Positions 19,971-30,122 of a DNA stretch of 52,565 nucleotides are shown here, in pieces. Where the stretch lies: the NCBI GenBank assembly GCA_027575805.1, contig JANBPU010000111.1, positions 1-52,565 on the forward strand, read 5' to 3'. A program made the translations under genes and the position numbers. The stretch comes from Mycoemilia scoparia (Eukaryota > Kickxellomycota > Kickxellomycetes > Kickxellales > Kickxellaceae). The notes under the pieces are model-generated. The model was not told the origin of the DNA. It was given only the letters and a program-made list of their open reading frames with translations, and did not search any database. Position 1 is the first letter of the stretch; every line of letters starts with the position of its first letter.

Positions 19971-20558
19971 TTATATGTATTGAGTAATGGCGAAGAAAGC
20001 GGTGGCAAGACCAAGAGCACCAACCATGGTACCAGCCTGGACATTTGTGGAGACAGCAGCACCATCCTTTTCGGACTTGGAGTCGCTGTGATCGTGGTCG
20101 TGGTCGTGATCATGGTCATGGTCATGGCTTCCAGAACCAGAGTGGCTGTGATCGTGGTCATGATCGTGGTCGTGGCTTCCAGAACCAGAGTGGCTGTGAT
20201 CGTGATCGTGGTCGTGGTCATGGCTTTCAGAACCAGAGTGGCTGTGATCGTGGTCATGATCGTGGTCGTGGTCGTGGTCATGGTCATGGCTTTCAGAACC
20301 AGAAGTAGCCGAAGAGCCACCGCTAGAAGCGTCAGTTGGGGTTCCATCCATACAGTGTACCATACCAGGACCCATGGTCATACAGTACTGACCAGCATTA
20401 CAATCACGCTCGACCCACTTTCCATTGTTACAGTCCTGAATCTTGAAAGGGCTTCCATTAATGCATTGGTTCTGGTTAGCAGCACAATCAGCAGCTAGAA
20501 CAGTAGAAACAGAGAGGGAAGCAACAAGGCAAAGAGCAGGAGCGACAGACTTCAGCAT
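19971..20558 (-). CDS. Secreted chitin-binding-like protein with Asp-His repeats, probably GPI-anchored (195 aa)
   Basis: ATG at 20558-20556. Residues 1-22 (MLKSVAPALCLVASLSVSTV...) form a signal peptide. Residues 24-70 hold six cysteines, C-x6-C-x10-C-x9-C-x5-C-x9-C, resembling CBM19-type chitin-binding modules and matching the last three spacings of the protein at 9453-9956. Residues about 88-160 are four blocks of alternating His-Asp (for example HDHDHDHDHSHSGSGS), a likely divalent-metal-binding region. A Ser-rich stretch and a C-terminal hydrophobic tail (VGALGLATAFFAITQYI) fit a GPI-anchor signal. It is therefore probably a wall or plasma-membrane surface protein that binds wall polymer and metal (Zn, Ni or Cu). 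The repeat DNA is a degenerate minisatellite, so block number may vary between strains. Antisense frames open through the repeat are artefacts of it. Confidence 0.8.
   Translation of the reverse strand: MLKSVAPALCLVASLSVSTVLAADCAANQNQCINGSPFKIQDCNNGKWVERDCNAGQYCMTMGPGMVHCMDGTPTDASSGGSSATSGSESHDHDHDHDHDHDHDHSHSGSESHDHDHDHDHSHSGSGSHDHDHDHDHSHSGSGSHDHDHDHDHDHDHSDSKSEKDGAAVSTNVQAGTMVGALGLATAFFAITQYI
20080..20300 (-). repeat. His-Asp coding minisatellite
   Basis: Repeated TGATCGTGGTCATGATCG-like hexamer runs are punctuated by CTTCCAGAACCAGAGTGGCT units about 54-66 bases apart. They encode (HD)n-HSHSGSGS blocks. Confidence 0.85.
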
Positions 20559-21973
20559 TGTAAAGCAGATGTATGTATGTGTGAGCCTATGAAAAGCGAA
20601 AAAGTCAAAAGATACTCAACAAATAAGTATATAGGGAGAAAAAGAGGGAATACTTTCAAGAATACTTCCAATCCTAACTAGAGAACGAAGCACCTTTTAT
20701 AGACAACGACGATGATGACGAGAGAGGATTGCACAGGACTTTGGTTTGTATGTCCCATGCAAAAAAGCCAATACAAGCCCGTTTCCGTTTTTGCAGGCAT
20801 CCCTTTTGCCGAACTGTCTACACAAGGCTTTGAAGCCATTGCCACTGGGGCGCAATGCATGACAATAAGGTCCCTGCTTGTGTGTGGAGACTTGGGCCTG
20901 CAAGGAATTATTTGTTGACTATGGAAGGTCAATCGACGTTTTCCTATTGGTCGGCCCTCTGCCAGAACCCACCAAAAACCTTCCATAGACATTCTCTGCC
21001 AATCCATTTGAACAATGGGCGGCGAGAGTGCTGTAAATGGCTTTACTTTAGTTATTAGGTATAAAAGGCCCCCAAAAATCATCAAAAATTACAACAAAAG
21101 TACATATACATATAAACAGAGAAATAATAATTACCAAGAGTTAGTAAGAATCAAATCACAATTGCATTAGCACAGCCAATATCTGGCAATAATCTTCACA
21201 CACATGTACCCATTTGTATGTCAAACCGCCTACAACGCGCTCTCTGGTGGACAGGAAACCACTTGCTTCTATAAATTACCATGCACATCAGCTTCATGCA
21301 CATCAATAGCCAACAACAATAATAATCCCCGTAGTTGGCAAAGAAACAGTTCCTTCGGCCTCGTGCCTTGCTCTCTTTGTACCGAGTAGTTTCCAAGAAC
21401 CATACAAAACAGTACTTCCTTTAGATGCACATACACACGTATATAGTGGTGTGTTAAAAAGGACCCCAACCAGTGATGCCAAGTAGCAAACACATATCCG
21501 TTTATCCAACCGATAAGGTCCTTTCGCAAGCAAAAGATTTGTGTATAAATCCAAGTGCTCGATAAATAACATATAGCATATTGCAAATCCCTCGTCCACT
21601 GACTATTAGTCGCCATAACATCAGCCCACTTCAAACTGTCTGTCCTTCGCTTTTGGCCTAACAAAAGGACTGATGAGATGCATAAACGCTGGGAGCACAA
21701 CATTGCATGCAAAAAATGAGTACCCTATTGGTGGTGCTCAGTTACAAATTTGGAGACCAGGACAGCCGTTAGATATATGAAAATACAGGCATTATTTCCC
21801 TCTGTCCAACCAAAACTTGTCAAGCTGCTAAACAGAATGACGCTGATTGCCTATAATGCATTGCAACACTCGATTCTGCAGCGTAACTTATGGAAAACTT
21901 GCTTCTGGAAATTAGCTTCGTTGCAAATCATTAACACTTGCTTGGTGCGATGTTCTCTGTCTGTTTGCCCATA

Positions 21974-22107
21974 TGGATTATTATTTTTGAAGAGCTAATT
22001 TTTGCCAATAGGCCAGTTTCATCATGCATACTAACCAGCCTATATTATCATTGACCAACACACCATCATGCACTATCTACATTTAGCCCTTCAAAAATAA
22101 CTACCCA
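21974..22107 (+). mobile_element. MITE family A, diverged 134-bp copy
   Basis: The ends TTATTATTTTTGAAGAGC and GCCCTTCAAAAATAACTACC match the family, but the interior is different (a variant or rearranged core). TA flanks the left end and CA the right. It abuts the decayed coding fragment at 22109. Confidence 0.7.
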
Positions 22108-22108
22108 C

Positions 22109-22290
22109 ATGGCAAGTTCCCCATCAAAAGGAAACAGATTCGTACGTTCAAACATTTCCTGCAAATCGGTCCATAGCCCATATACATTGGCTGTAATCTG
22201 GCTGATTATTGGCTATTATCCAGTGTATCATCCTGGTACATCTTCAAAGGAGATTCTGGCACAGGATGGTCTGCCACCGTGTATAAATAG
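22109..22290 (-). pseudogene. Decayed coding fragment, paralogous to 4206-4412
   Basis: The minus strand aligns with the plus strand of 4206-4412. The shared frame encodes ISFEDVPG near its start and a block ending FERTNLFPFDGELAMW, with stops between. Identity is about three quarters by eye. The right-hand end of a family A MITE lies directly against it, so the MITE probably inserted into an older repeat. Confidence 0.6.
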
Positions 22291-22464
22291 TAAAGTACGA
22301 TGAGGCATTTTATTTATAAAAAGGTCCCTACAATTTGTTTCAAAAAGGTGTCACAAATAAAGAGATGGATTATACTATTTATTGTGCATGTTTATATCAA
22401 AATCTGCTTATTCAAATGCCAAGATTCCACTAGAGATCAAATGTATAGTATATAAAAATGGATC

Positions 22465-22545
22465 CTTATATTTTGACCCAATCACCAGCTAATTCAAACG
22501 CAATTTCTGAGGGACCCATTTTGTCCAAGGTCTTGTGAACTCTAA
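22465..22545 (+). mobile_element. Family B terminal fragment
   Basis: It matches the right inverted repeat of the element at 43699-44171 (blocks CCCAATCA-CAGCTA, GGGACCCATTTTGTCCAAGG and TCTTGTGAACTCTAACC). No partner inverted repeat is evident nearby, so this is a solo or truncated end. Confidence 0.65.
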
Positions 22546-23246
22546 CCCCAAATGGTGGAGGAATTCGGGTTATACAAAAACATCAACCCACGCTGATCAA
22601 GAATTTTATATAATAGTTTCTGATATGCCCCATGGCGTTATGGCCTAGTTGCATCAGCCCAGCTAAAGTATCTTACAAGACTTGGTTCAAAAATACCTGA
22701 ATATATCTATTATAGCAAGCCAAGTATCACCAGAATCTATAATATCAAGACCTGAATAAATAATGTAATGGCATTTGATTTGATTTTGAGACCACCGAGT
22801 GGATCCGGTAAAGATTAGAAGGTTAAAGAACTCAAGGAATAAAAGCCAGCTGGCCAAAGAAAAGGAAACTAAAATAAATAGTACGGTGGCTATACAGATC
22901 AAAAAGGTTTGTATGGGGATAGCTCTATTATGTACCTTGTTGATATTATAAGGTCATTTTCATATATCCCCACAGGATTGTGATGCAATGAAACAAATTT
23001 TATGCGGAATTTTATTACCTTTTATTATTAGAAGGTTTGTTTTCATTGATAATTACATTATTGCAACTCTAAACCTTTTCTATTGGACTTATGTTTATTG
23101 AGTTTGGCGTCACTTTAATTAATTTGCAAATTATCCATAAAAAACAAGCAATTATGTTTGAACTTCATTCATGCGCACTCATCAATATCATAACCCATTC
23201 ATTTCTGACATGAATTCTATCAATGAATACTGACTTATTGGTGATA

Positions 23247-23363
23247 TGGAAGATATTTTTGAAGGGTACATTTTGGAGGCCAAGGATTATAGGGGCAGCA
23301 ATCGCAGCCAAATGAATGTCCAGTTTTGCTAGTAAACATCCATCCTTCAAAAATTATGGTTCA
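23247..23363 (+). mobile_element. MITE family A, intact 117-bp copy
   Basis: The ends AGATATTTTTGAAGGGTACA and CATCCTTCAAAAATTATGG are flanked by TA (23245-23246 and 23364-23365). The interior GCAATCGCAGCCAAATG and TTTTGCTAGTAAAC blocks match the other copies. Confidence 0.85.
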
Positions 23364-23775
23364 TATGGGTACTTCACCGTTCATCTGGGAATACTTTCAG
23401 AAGCACAGGTCACAACTTTACAATAAGATGATAAACTAATACTTGATTTAAAGAATAGTAGCAAATATCTATTTTAATAGAATTAGAGCCAAACTTGTGG
23501 TTTACAAAAACTTAAAAATAAATATTAATGTAGTTTCTTTTAAAGAATTAAAATCCAGAGACGCCATTTTATAAAATTGAAGTAATTAAAAATCAAAATC
23601 GTTTTTGTATTATTATACAATAGTTTAATAACACTTTAAAAATTATCTCTAAAATCAATTGAACTTTATACCTAGCTACAGCATGATAATGAAGAGAGTA
23701 TTTAAATCTTAGTTTTAAATGAATTTTTTCTTCCCAATATACCTTGGTTTTCAATTTTCATAACATTTTTTAGTC

Positions 23776-24256
23776 ATGTCTATACTTGGCCGATTCAGAA
23801 GAAGAAAAACAAATTCAAAGAAAACTGGTGGTAAGCTTTATATTACGTTATGGGAATACGAGCAATAAAGCTACAAAATCTTTGGCTAAAATATAGTTTG
23901 TTCTATTTAGATTCTACTGGAAAAAGTTCTACGAGAGGTGTAAAGCGAAAGGTCAATGTTGAGGTTGTAATCCAAAATGAATCCAACATACAAAAAAAGT
24001 AAATACTGGATAATTACTTGTAAAGCTCATGATAATAATATTCATTCTTAATAATATCATGGTATGCTGCTATACGAATAGAAAGAGAAAACAAATGTGC
24101 GACAAATCAAAACCTGAGCAAGAGCCAGCATTAAAGAAACAGGTGCTAGTTCATGAAGCTAAGGACAAAACTTCGGAAATCGAGACTATCAACCTTATTT
24201 CTGACTCTGATGATTCGGACAATGCAAAGAAAGCTGAACTGGCATTGCCTGAATAA
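23776..24256 (+). CDS. Small basic protein with a SUMO-interacting motif (105 aa), three exons
   Basis: Exons 23776-23830, 23911-23998 and 24082-24256, with GTAAGC and GTAAAT donors and AG acceptors; the phases agree. The N-terminus is strongly basic (MSILGRFRRRKTNSKKTG) and there is another basic cluster at the exon 2/3 join (IQKKRKRKQ), which reads as a nuclear localisation signal. Near the C-terminus, TINLISDSDDSDN is a hydrophobic core followed by acidic/Ser residues, the classic form of a SUMO-interacting motif with possible CK2 sites. There are no other domains, so this may be a nuclear adaptor bound to SUMOylated proteins. The specific family is not recognised. Confidence 0.65.
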
Positions 24257-25551
24257 GAAACTATAAATTCAAATATGGGTCATTATTTTTTGATGGGAAA
24301 GTTGGACACTTTCGACTACAACATAAAATCAATTCAGGTGATGGTTTCTATGGGTGACATAGATTGCAATACAATCTGCACTTTTAAAAATAAACATCCA
24401 TATATGTATTTAAGCTACCTTGAAGTATACTTTGATCTGTTATATAACTTAAATTTTGGCTTGTAGTTAAGTAACATAATTTAAAAATGGTAAACCCGTC
24501 TCATTGTAGAATTGTACCAATTACAAATTTAAACAATAGTTTTCAAATCATGTGGCAAGTTTTGCCAGTAGTATCGCGTTATAAGTTTACAACAAATAGT
24601 TGTGATTTATTTCAGATGATACAGTGGCATCATGATAACCATTCAAATCATCTAGCCCATAGTTATAGAATCAACAAATTCTGGATTAATGGAAGATCTA
24701 ATCTTTGCTGAACCAAAAGAAAACTTGTCAATATTTCATACAAGTGGTTTATAGGATGATCTGTGCTCAATGAGTCTTGGTACCACAGTCCTATCCGCTT
24801 TTGAACCAAACCATACCACTTTATTCCCACAAAGGTTGTCTCTAATCAGTCAATCAACCAACGCCTATAACTCAAGACCTTGTTATAAGTAAAATGCCTA
24901 TTTTCTTTTTCTGTTTTGCACGTTCTGGCAAGTTTATAAGTCAAAAGTAACAGGGACCTTTTTTATACGAACTGTAACTGTTAGAATGGGGGCACTGGTG
25001 GTATTACCACATAAACCACACAAACTCACAAAAAGTAACATCCCCAATCACATTCATGAGCCTGTTTTTAGCGCGGTTTATTGGCGGCATTTTGCTTGCT
25101 ACCATTTGAGGGCCCCAAGGACATGCAAACTGAACCAATAACTTTGACACGGTGGTGCTTCTGTGTATTATACTCGACAAATGGGGAAGGGATTCTCAAT
25201 TTTAGTGACTAAGCTGTGTGGCAGTGATACCATTTTCCCATCCGTTAGTATCGTGAGTATTCATGATTGGCTGTGAAAATTTTTGGTAGGCAGCAAATCA
25301 GAATAGCACAGCTATCAAAGGAGTAGGGAATAGGCATGTATCAACAGATCTCTTGTTACAGGGCAACTGGGGGAAAGAGATATAAGAGGTCCAACAGCCT
25401 CTAACAAGGTCAGGATAAAACACATCATCTTCCCCCATTCGTTCTCTTGGACTTTATCTACTTTCTTTTCCTTAAATTTTATTTCTAGTCTTACTTTTCG
25501 TTTGACGTACACAAGGTTAATACCTCACATACACATACATATATCACAGCC
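24257..25551. other. Intergenic region and SHMT promoter
   Basis: A possible very degenerate family A MITE lies at about 24274-24402. The last ~120 bases before the SHMT ATG are pyrimidine-rich on the plus strand, as expected for a strongly transcribed gene. No gene is seen. Confidence 0.4.
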
Positions 25552-27068
25552 ATGGCCCAAAAAGCACCAGAACCATACGTAAGCGCCACAGAACTATATT
25601 CTTGTTTTTATTTTTTCATAACCCTGCGTGTCTTGCCCCATGCCATTATTTACAAACCTGTTGCTGTTTTGATCTATAGAATGCTTTCCTGAACACCCCT
25701 TTGAAGGAGGAGGACCCCGAACTTTACCAGCTCATTGAGAACGAAAAATACCGCCAGTACTCTGGACTTGAGCTCATCGCCTCTGAGAACTTTACGTCCC
25801 AGGCCGTTATCGAGGCTAACGGCACTGCTTTGACTAACAAATATTCTGAAGGTCTTCCTGGTGCTCGTTACTATGGTGGTAACGAGTACATTGATGAGAT
25901 CGAATCTCTCTGCCAAAAACGCGCTCTTGCTGCCTTCGGTTTGGATCCTAGTGAGTGGGGTGTTAACGTTCAGCCATACTCTGGATCCACTGCTAATTTT
26001 GCCGCCTTCACTGCTTTGATCCAGCCTTTTGATCGTCTCATGGGTCTTGATCTCCCTTCTGGTGGTCACTTGACCCATGGTTACCAGACTGACAAGAAGA
26101 AGATCTCCACTTCCTCAATTTACTTCCAGTCCATGCCCTACCAGGTTGACAGAAAGACTGGCATCATCGACTATGACCGCTTGGAGGAGAATGCCCAGCT
26201 CTTCCGTCCTCAGCTCTTGATTTGCGGTGCTTCTGCTTACCCTCGCGACTGGGACTATGCCCGCATGCGCAAGATCGCCAACAACCACTCTGCTTACTTG
26301 CTTTGCGATATGGCTCACATCTCTGGCTTGGTCGCTGCCAAGGAACAGGCCAGCCCATTTGAATACTGTGATATTGTTACCACCACCACACACAAAACTC
26401 TTCGTGGTCCTCGCGCTGGTTTGATCTTCTTCCGCAGATATCCCGGTGAGGACAAGAAGACCAGTCTCGAGACTCGTGTCAACCAAGCCGTTTTCCCTTC
26501 ATGCCAAGGCGGCCCACACAACAACACCATTGCTGCTATTGCTGTCGCTCTTAAGCAGGCTGCCTCACCTGAATTCAAGGAATACGCCAAGCAAGTTCGT
26601 AGCAACTCTCAGGCCCTTGCCAAGAAGCTTAACTCATACGGCTACGTTTTGGCCACTGGTGGCAGCGACAACCACCTTGTCCTCTGGGATCTCAAGCCAC
26701 AGAACCTCACCGGTAGCAAGATTGAAAAGATTGGTGACTTGGTTAACATCACTCTCAACAAGAACTCTATTGCTGGTGACAAGAGCGCTGTTACCCCTGG
26801 AGGCGTTCGTCTTGGTACATCTGCCTTGACATCCCGTGGATTCAAGGAGGAAGACTTTGAAAAGGTCGCTGAATTCCTTCACGAGATCGTCTCTCTTTCC
26901 ATTGAGATCCAGGAGCAGTGCGGAAGCAAATTGCTTAAGGACTTCCTCGCTGCTGCCAAGCAACACCCCAAGATCCCTGAATTGCAGCAGCGCATTGAGG
27001 CCTTTGCCCAGTCCTTCCCCATGCCCGGCTTTGACACTGCTGACTTGAAGAAGCCAGTTCACAACTAA
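25552..27068 (+). CDS. SHM2: Serine hydroxymethyltransferase, cytosolic (471 aa)
   Basis: Two exons: 25552-25578 (MAQKAPEPY) and 25680-27068. The 101-base intron starts GTAAGC and ends ATCTATAG. It is a PLP enzyme that interconverts serine plus tetrahydrofolate with glycine plus methylene-tetrahydrofolate, feeding one-carbon metabolism. Visible motifs: the N-terminal [12 protein letters not shown], the [15 protein letters not shown] substrate loop, and the PLP lysine at about residue 248 in [14 protein letters not shown]. Full family length with no mitochondrial presequence, hence the cytosolic call. Codon use is strongly biased to C-ending codons (GCC, ACC, AAC, CTC) unlike its neighbours, which indicates high expression. 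The gene is convergent with PWP2. Confidence 0.97.
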
Positions 27069-27437
27069 GCAGCTCTCTCAGAACTTTGGTATAAAATTAT
27101 TGGGGGATTTAAACGTGATTCCCTAGAGTTTAAAGGAGTTGTAGTAGATACAAAACGTTTATTTATCTTCATTTCATCAATTAGTAGTTAACACATATTA
27201 TTATACGCTCATTTTTATAAACACAAGTACATAAATATAATTTAGAGCTAGTTACATTTGCGCATTAGATAGCATTCTAGATCTGCTTCTCATATATGGT
27301 TTTTGAAAGAAAACAATTTTGGTATTATACTTTGAGGAAAGAATGAAAAGGTACAAAACAAAAGTGATAAAGTTGAAAAGTGCTAGCCTTTTATTTTAGT
27401 TGAACAAGATCTATATCAGAGAAAGATTCAATACTAT
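27069..27437. other. Convergent 3' region between SHMT and PWP2
   Basis: AT-rich shared downstream region holding both 3' UTRs. No gene. Confidence 0.5.
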
Positions 27438-30122
27438 TTATTCCTCCATCCCATCATTGTCATCATCTCCACTGTCAACTTCCATCGAGTCGTCCTTGAT
27501 ACCCTCAAGGAATGGCGCAGAGGTGAGGATTAATTCACTGGTATCGCCATTGGTTTGGTCATTATTCCGCTTGCAGCGGTTGATGATGTATCCTAGAGTG
27601 TAGACATTGTCATCACACAGGCTACCAAGTTCATTATGGACGCTAGTTGTGACTTTTTGGAGAGAACGTAGGACTGGCTGGAATTTAGCAGTGTTTGCTT
27701 TGATATGGGTACCATGGTTTGAAAGCAGAGCAGTTATCCAACACATGTTGAGTTCAATGAGTTGGCTGTGATCCATCAATGAAGCAATGAATCGCAAAAA
27801 ACGTTCCAAATACTTTAGTGGAAATTGTTTGGCCAAAAGTGCGACTGATGTTGGTGGGATGGTTTGGTATACCTCACGGATTAAATAGTTTTCATTTAGT
27901 CGAAGAGAGTTAACAAGTGCACGTAAATATTCGCTCTTTCTCTTCATCAATTCTCGAATTGTTTTTGGCGTAACGTCTTCATCGAGCTCAAATGGATCGA
28001 ATATGAAAGTATCGTCCAATGAATACAGCATTAGTCCCTCAGTTGTAGCTGCTGCCCATTGCCGACCAGTGGGAGCAAACTTGACTCCTCGGGTACGCAC
28101 TTCCTTCTTTACTTTGCGTTTTGAGAGATCGCCGGATCTTACACCAGGTAGAGCCATGTCCTGTCGGCTCTCAAAGTCACTAGCATCATTATCAGAATCA
28201 AATTGGTCTATGGCACCAGCTTCTGTCATATTGCGACTATTAAGTATCTCCTTTATTCCGTCAAGGGACTGGTTATGTGATATCTGGAACTTTCTGACCA
28301 AGATCTTGCTCTTGACATCATAGAGACAGACATACTTGCTATTACCGCCACCGATAATTGTGGTTCCATCAGCAGAATAGGCCAAAGAGCTAAATGATTT
28401 TCCAGATGTCGAGTTTTCTGCTGTCTGCTTGTCACCAGATTTGCGACCGCCAGATATGTCACGACGTCCTTCAACTGTACCAGTCTGTGAAGCCTTAGCA
28501 ACATCCCAGAACAAGATTTGACCATCCAGAGTAGAAGATGCAACCTCCTTTCCATCTGGTCGGTAAGAGACAGCCAAAACTTCGGCAGTGTGTTCCAAGC
28601 GTTCGACGACTCGTGTGCGATCAAATACATCCCATAGACGAACAGTGTGGTCCCAAGAGCTGGAAGCAATTGATAGACCATCTGGACGGAATACTAGGCG
28701 ACTGATCGGACCTTCGTGACCACTAAGCATGTCCAAGTATTTTCCTGTCTGCATGCTCCACAAGAATATCTCAAAAGTATCTTGGGAGCCAGCACAGACG
28801 ACTTCGCCACTAGGATCAACAGCAACAGACGAAAACTGTACTGGGTTTGGAGACATAAATGTTCTAAAATTTCTGTATCTCATAAGATCGTACGCTCTGA
28901 CAGTTCCATCCATCGATGCCGAAACAACAACCTGGTTGCCCTTAGTGAAAGTCAAATCGGTAACACTCGAAGTATGGTCAGAGAAGGTAACGAAGCAGTA
29001 CCCGGAAGAAGAGTTCCAAATCTTGACTTTACCATCATCACCACCTGTGGCAATATATTGACCATCGCCAGAATAGGCAACACAGCTAACATCGTGGTAG
29101 TGGCCCTGCTGTTTAAGAATGTACGACTCGCTCTGCCATTCCCACACCAAAAGCTGACCAAGTTTAGCTGATCCAAATGCCAACCATTCGCCTGAAGCAT
29201 TGATGACTGCGGCATTGATCTTGTTCTGCGAAATAGAAAGCGAATGGATCTGGTTAAATTCTGGCATTTCCCAAATTCCAAAAGTACCATTCGAAAATCC
29301 AGCAATCAGGAGCTGAGCCTTTGAGTGGAATTGAGCACATTGGACTCTAACTCCTGGCATACCAAAATATTGACGTTGTTCAGTAAACCAAATAGTCTTT
29401 ACAAACCGATCTCCAGATTCAGTTTTGGGAAATTCTCCAAATACCAGATCCTCAGCTACATGCTTTTTACGATACTTGCGGATACAAACAGCACCATCCT
29501 TACTGACCGTATACAAAGTCTTCATGTCATCGCTAAACCATGCACCAACTACGGCATCACGATGCCCTGACAATGTATTTGGCGAAAAGCCATCAATTGG
29601 GTCAGTTGAATAGATTTTGGTTGTCATATCTTTGGAGCTAGTCAAAAAGAACCTCGAATCCGACGACCAGCTGATATGAGTGATATCATCATAATGGCCG
29701 GAATATTTTCGATGTAATATGAAGGGTGCGAATTCTCGAGTAAATCCAGGGGTTCTCCATATTTCAATCTGTTTACCAACTGCTACGACAAAGAATTTTC
29801 CGTTTGGTGAAAATGATAGGGCGGTTACGGATTTTTTGAAATTGAATCGGTGTAGTTCAGCGCGACGTCTGAAGTTTACGAGAACAGCTTTACCGTCTTC
29901 GTCAATTGATAGCAGTAGGTTGCCGTTTGGTGTTAGCCCGATGTGGGTAATGTTTTTGTCGTTTTCGAAAGGTAGGGTTTCGGATTTGTTATTTTTTAGA
30001 TCAAATACTGTTACGCGGTTTCCTACAGGGCTTATGACCGAGTAGCCGTCGGGAGTAAATATTAGATTTCCTTGTTTGTAGACTGTGCCACATAGGTTGG
30101 AAAATTTGAAATCAGTTCTCAT
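27438..30122 (-). CDS. PWP2: PWP2, U3 snoRNP/SSU processome WD-repeat protein (894 aa)
   Basis: Single exon, ATG at 30122-30120, close to the usual ~900-920 residues. Pwp2 (Utp1) belongs to the UTP-B subcomplex and is needed for 18S pre-rRNA processing in the nucleolus. The sequence shows tandem WD repeats through residues ~1-570 (for example LSGHRDAVVGAWFSDD, YSGDGQYIATGGDDGKVKIW, LSGHEGPISRLVFRPDG with SSSWDHTVRLWD) and a C-terminal Utp12 domain (about 690-810, SEYLRALVNSLRLNENYLIR onward). It ends with an acidic tail (DDSMEVDSGDDDNDGMEE). The N-terminal MRTDFKFSNLCGTVYKQGN is characteristic of the family. It is divergent from mS34 across a ~570-bp intergenic region. Confidence 0.96.
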   Translation of the reverse strand: MRTDFKFSNLCGTVYKQGNLIFTPDGYSVISPVGNRVTVFDLKNNKSETLPFENDKNITHIGLTPNGNLLLSIDEDGKAVLVNFRRRAELHRFNFKKSVTALSFSPNGKFFVVAVGKQIEIWRTPGFTREFAPFILHRKYSGHYDDITHISWSSDSRFFLTSSKDMTTKIYSTDPIDGFSPNTLSGHRDAVVGAWFSDDMKTLYTVSKDGAVCIRKYRKKHVAEDLVFGEFPKTESGDRFVKTIWFTEQRQYFGMPGVRVQCAQFHSKAQLLIAGFSNGTFGIWEMPEFNQIHSLSISQNKINAAVINASGEWLAFGSAKLGQLLVWEWQSESYILKQQGHYHDVSCVAYSGDGQYIATGGDDGKVKIWNSSSGYCFVTFSDHTSSVTDLTFTKGNQVVVSASMDGTVRAYDLMRYRNFRTFMSPNPVQFSSVAVDPSGEVVCAGSQDTFEIFLWSMQTGKYLDMLSGHEGPISRLVFRPDGLSIASSSWDHTVRLWDVFDRTRVVERLEHTAEVLAVSYRPDGKEVASSTLDGQILFWDVAKASQTGTVEGRRDISGGRKSGDKQTAENSTSGKSFSSLAYSADGTTIIGGGNSKYVCLYDVKSKILVRKFQISHNQSLDGIKEILNSRNMTEAGAIDQFDSDNDASDFESRQDMALPGVRSGDLSKRKVKKEVRTRGVKFAPTGRQWAAATTEGLMLYSLDDTFIFDPFELDEDVTPKTIRELMKRKSEYLRALVNSLRLNENYLIREVYQTIPPTSVALLAKQFPLKYLERFLRFIASLMDHSQLIELNMCWITALLSNHGTHIKANTAKFQPVLRSLQKVTTSVHNELGSLCDDNVYTLGYIINRCKRNNDQTNGDTSELILTSAPFLEGIKDDSMEVDSGDDDNDGMEE

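Larger units (their letters stand above)
20559..23775. other. Long intergenic region with repeats, no supported gene
   Basis: It contains the promoter of the minus-strand secreted protein (TATATAGGG-like sequence near 20627-20635), two MITE family A copies, a decayed coding fragment (22109-22290) and a family B end (22465-22545). ORFs near 20678-21712 on both strands show no domain, signal peptide or repeat and are treated as chance. Confidence 0.45.

Noticed and set aside
19863..20498. Plus-strand and second minus-strand ORFs through the Asp-His repeat
   Set aside because: They are open only because the repeat lacks stops in several frames. The minus-strand 195-residue frame alone has a signal peptide, six cysteines and an anchor.
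20678..21712. ORFs of 98-147 codons on both strands
   Set aside because: No domain, bias or splice support; overlapping frames on both strands point to chance.
24274..24402. A further family A MITE
   Set aside because: TATGGGTCATTATTTTTTGA and a weak inverted counterpart near 24385 are suggestive, but the interior blocks are missing.
26115..27062. Long antisense ORFs in SHMT
   Set aside because: They are shadows caused by strong codon bias in a highly expressed gene.
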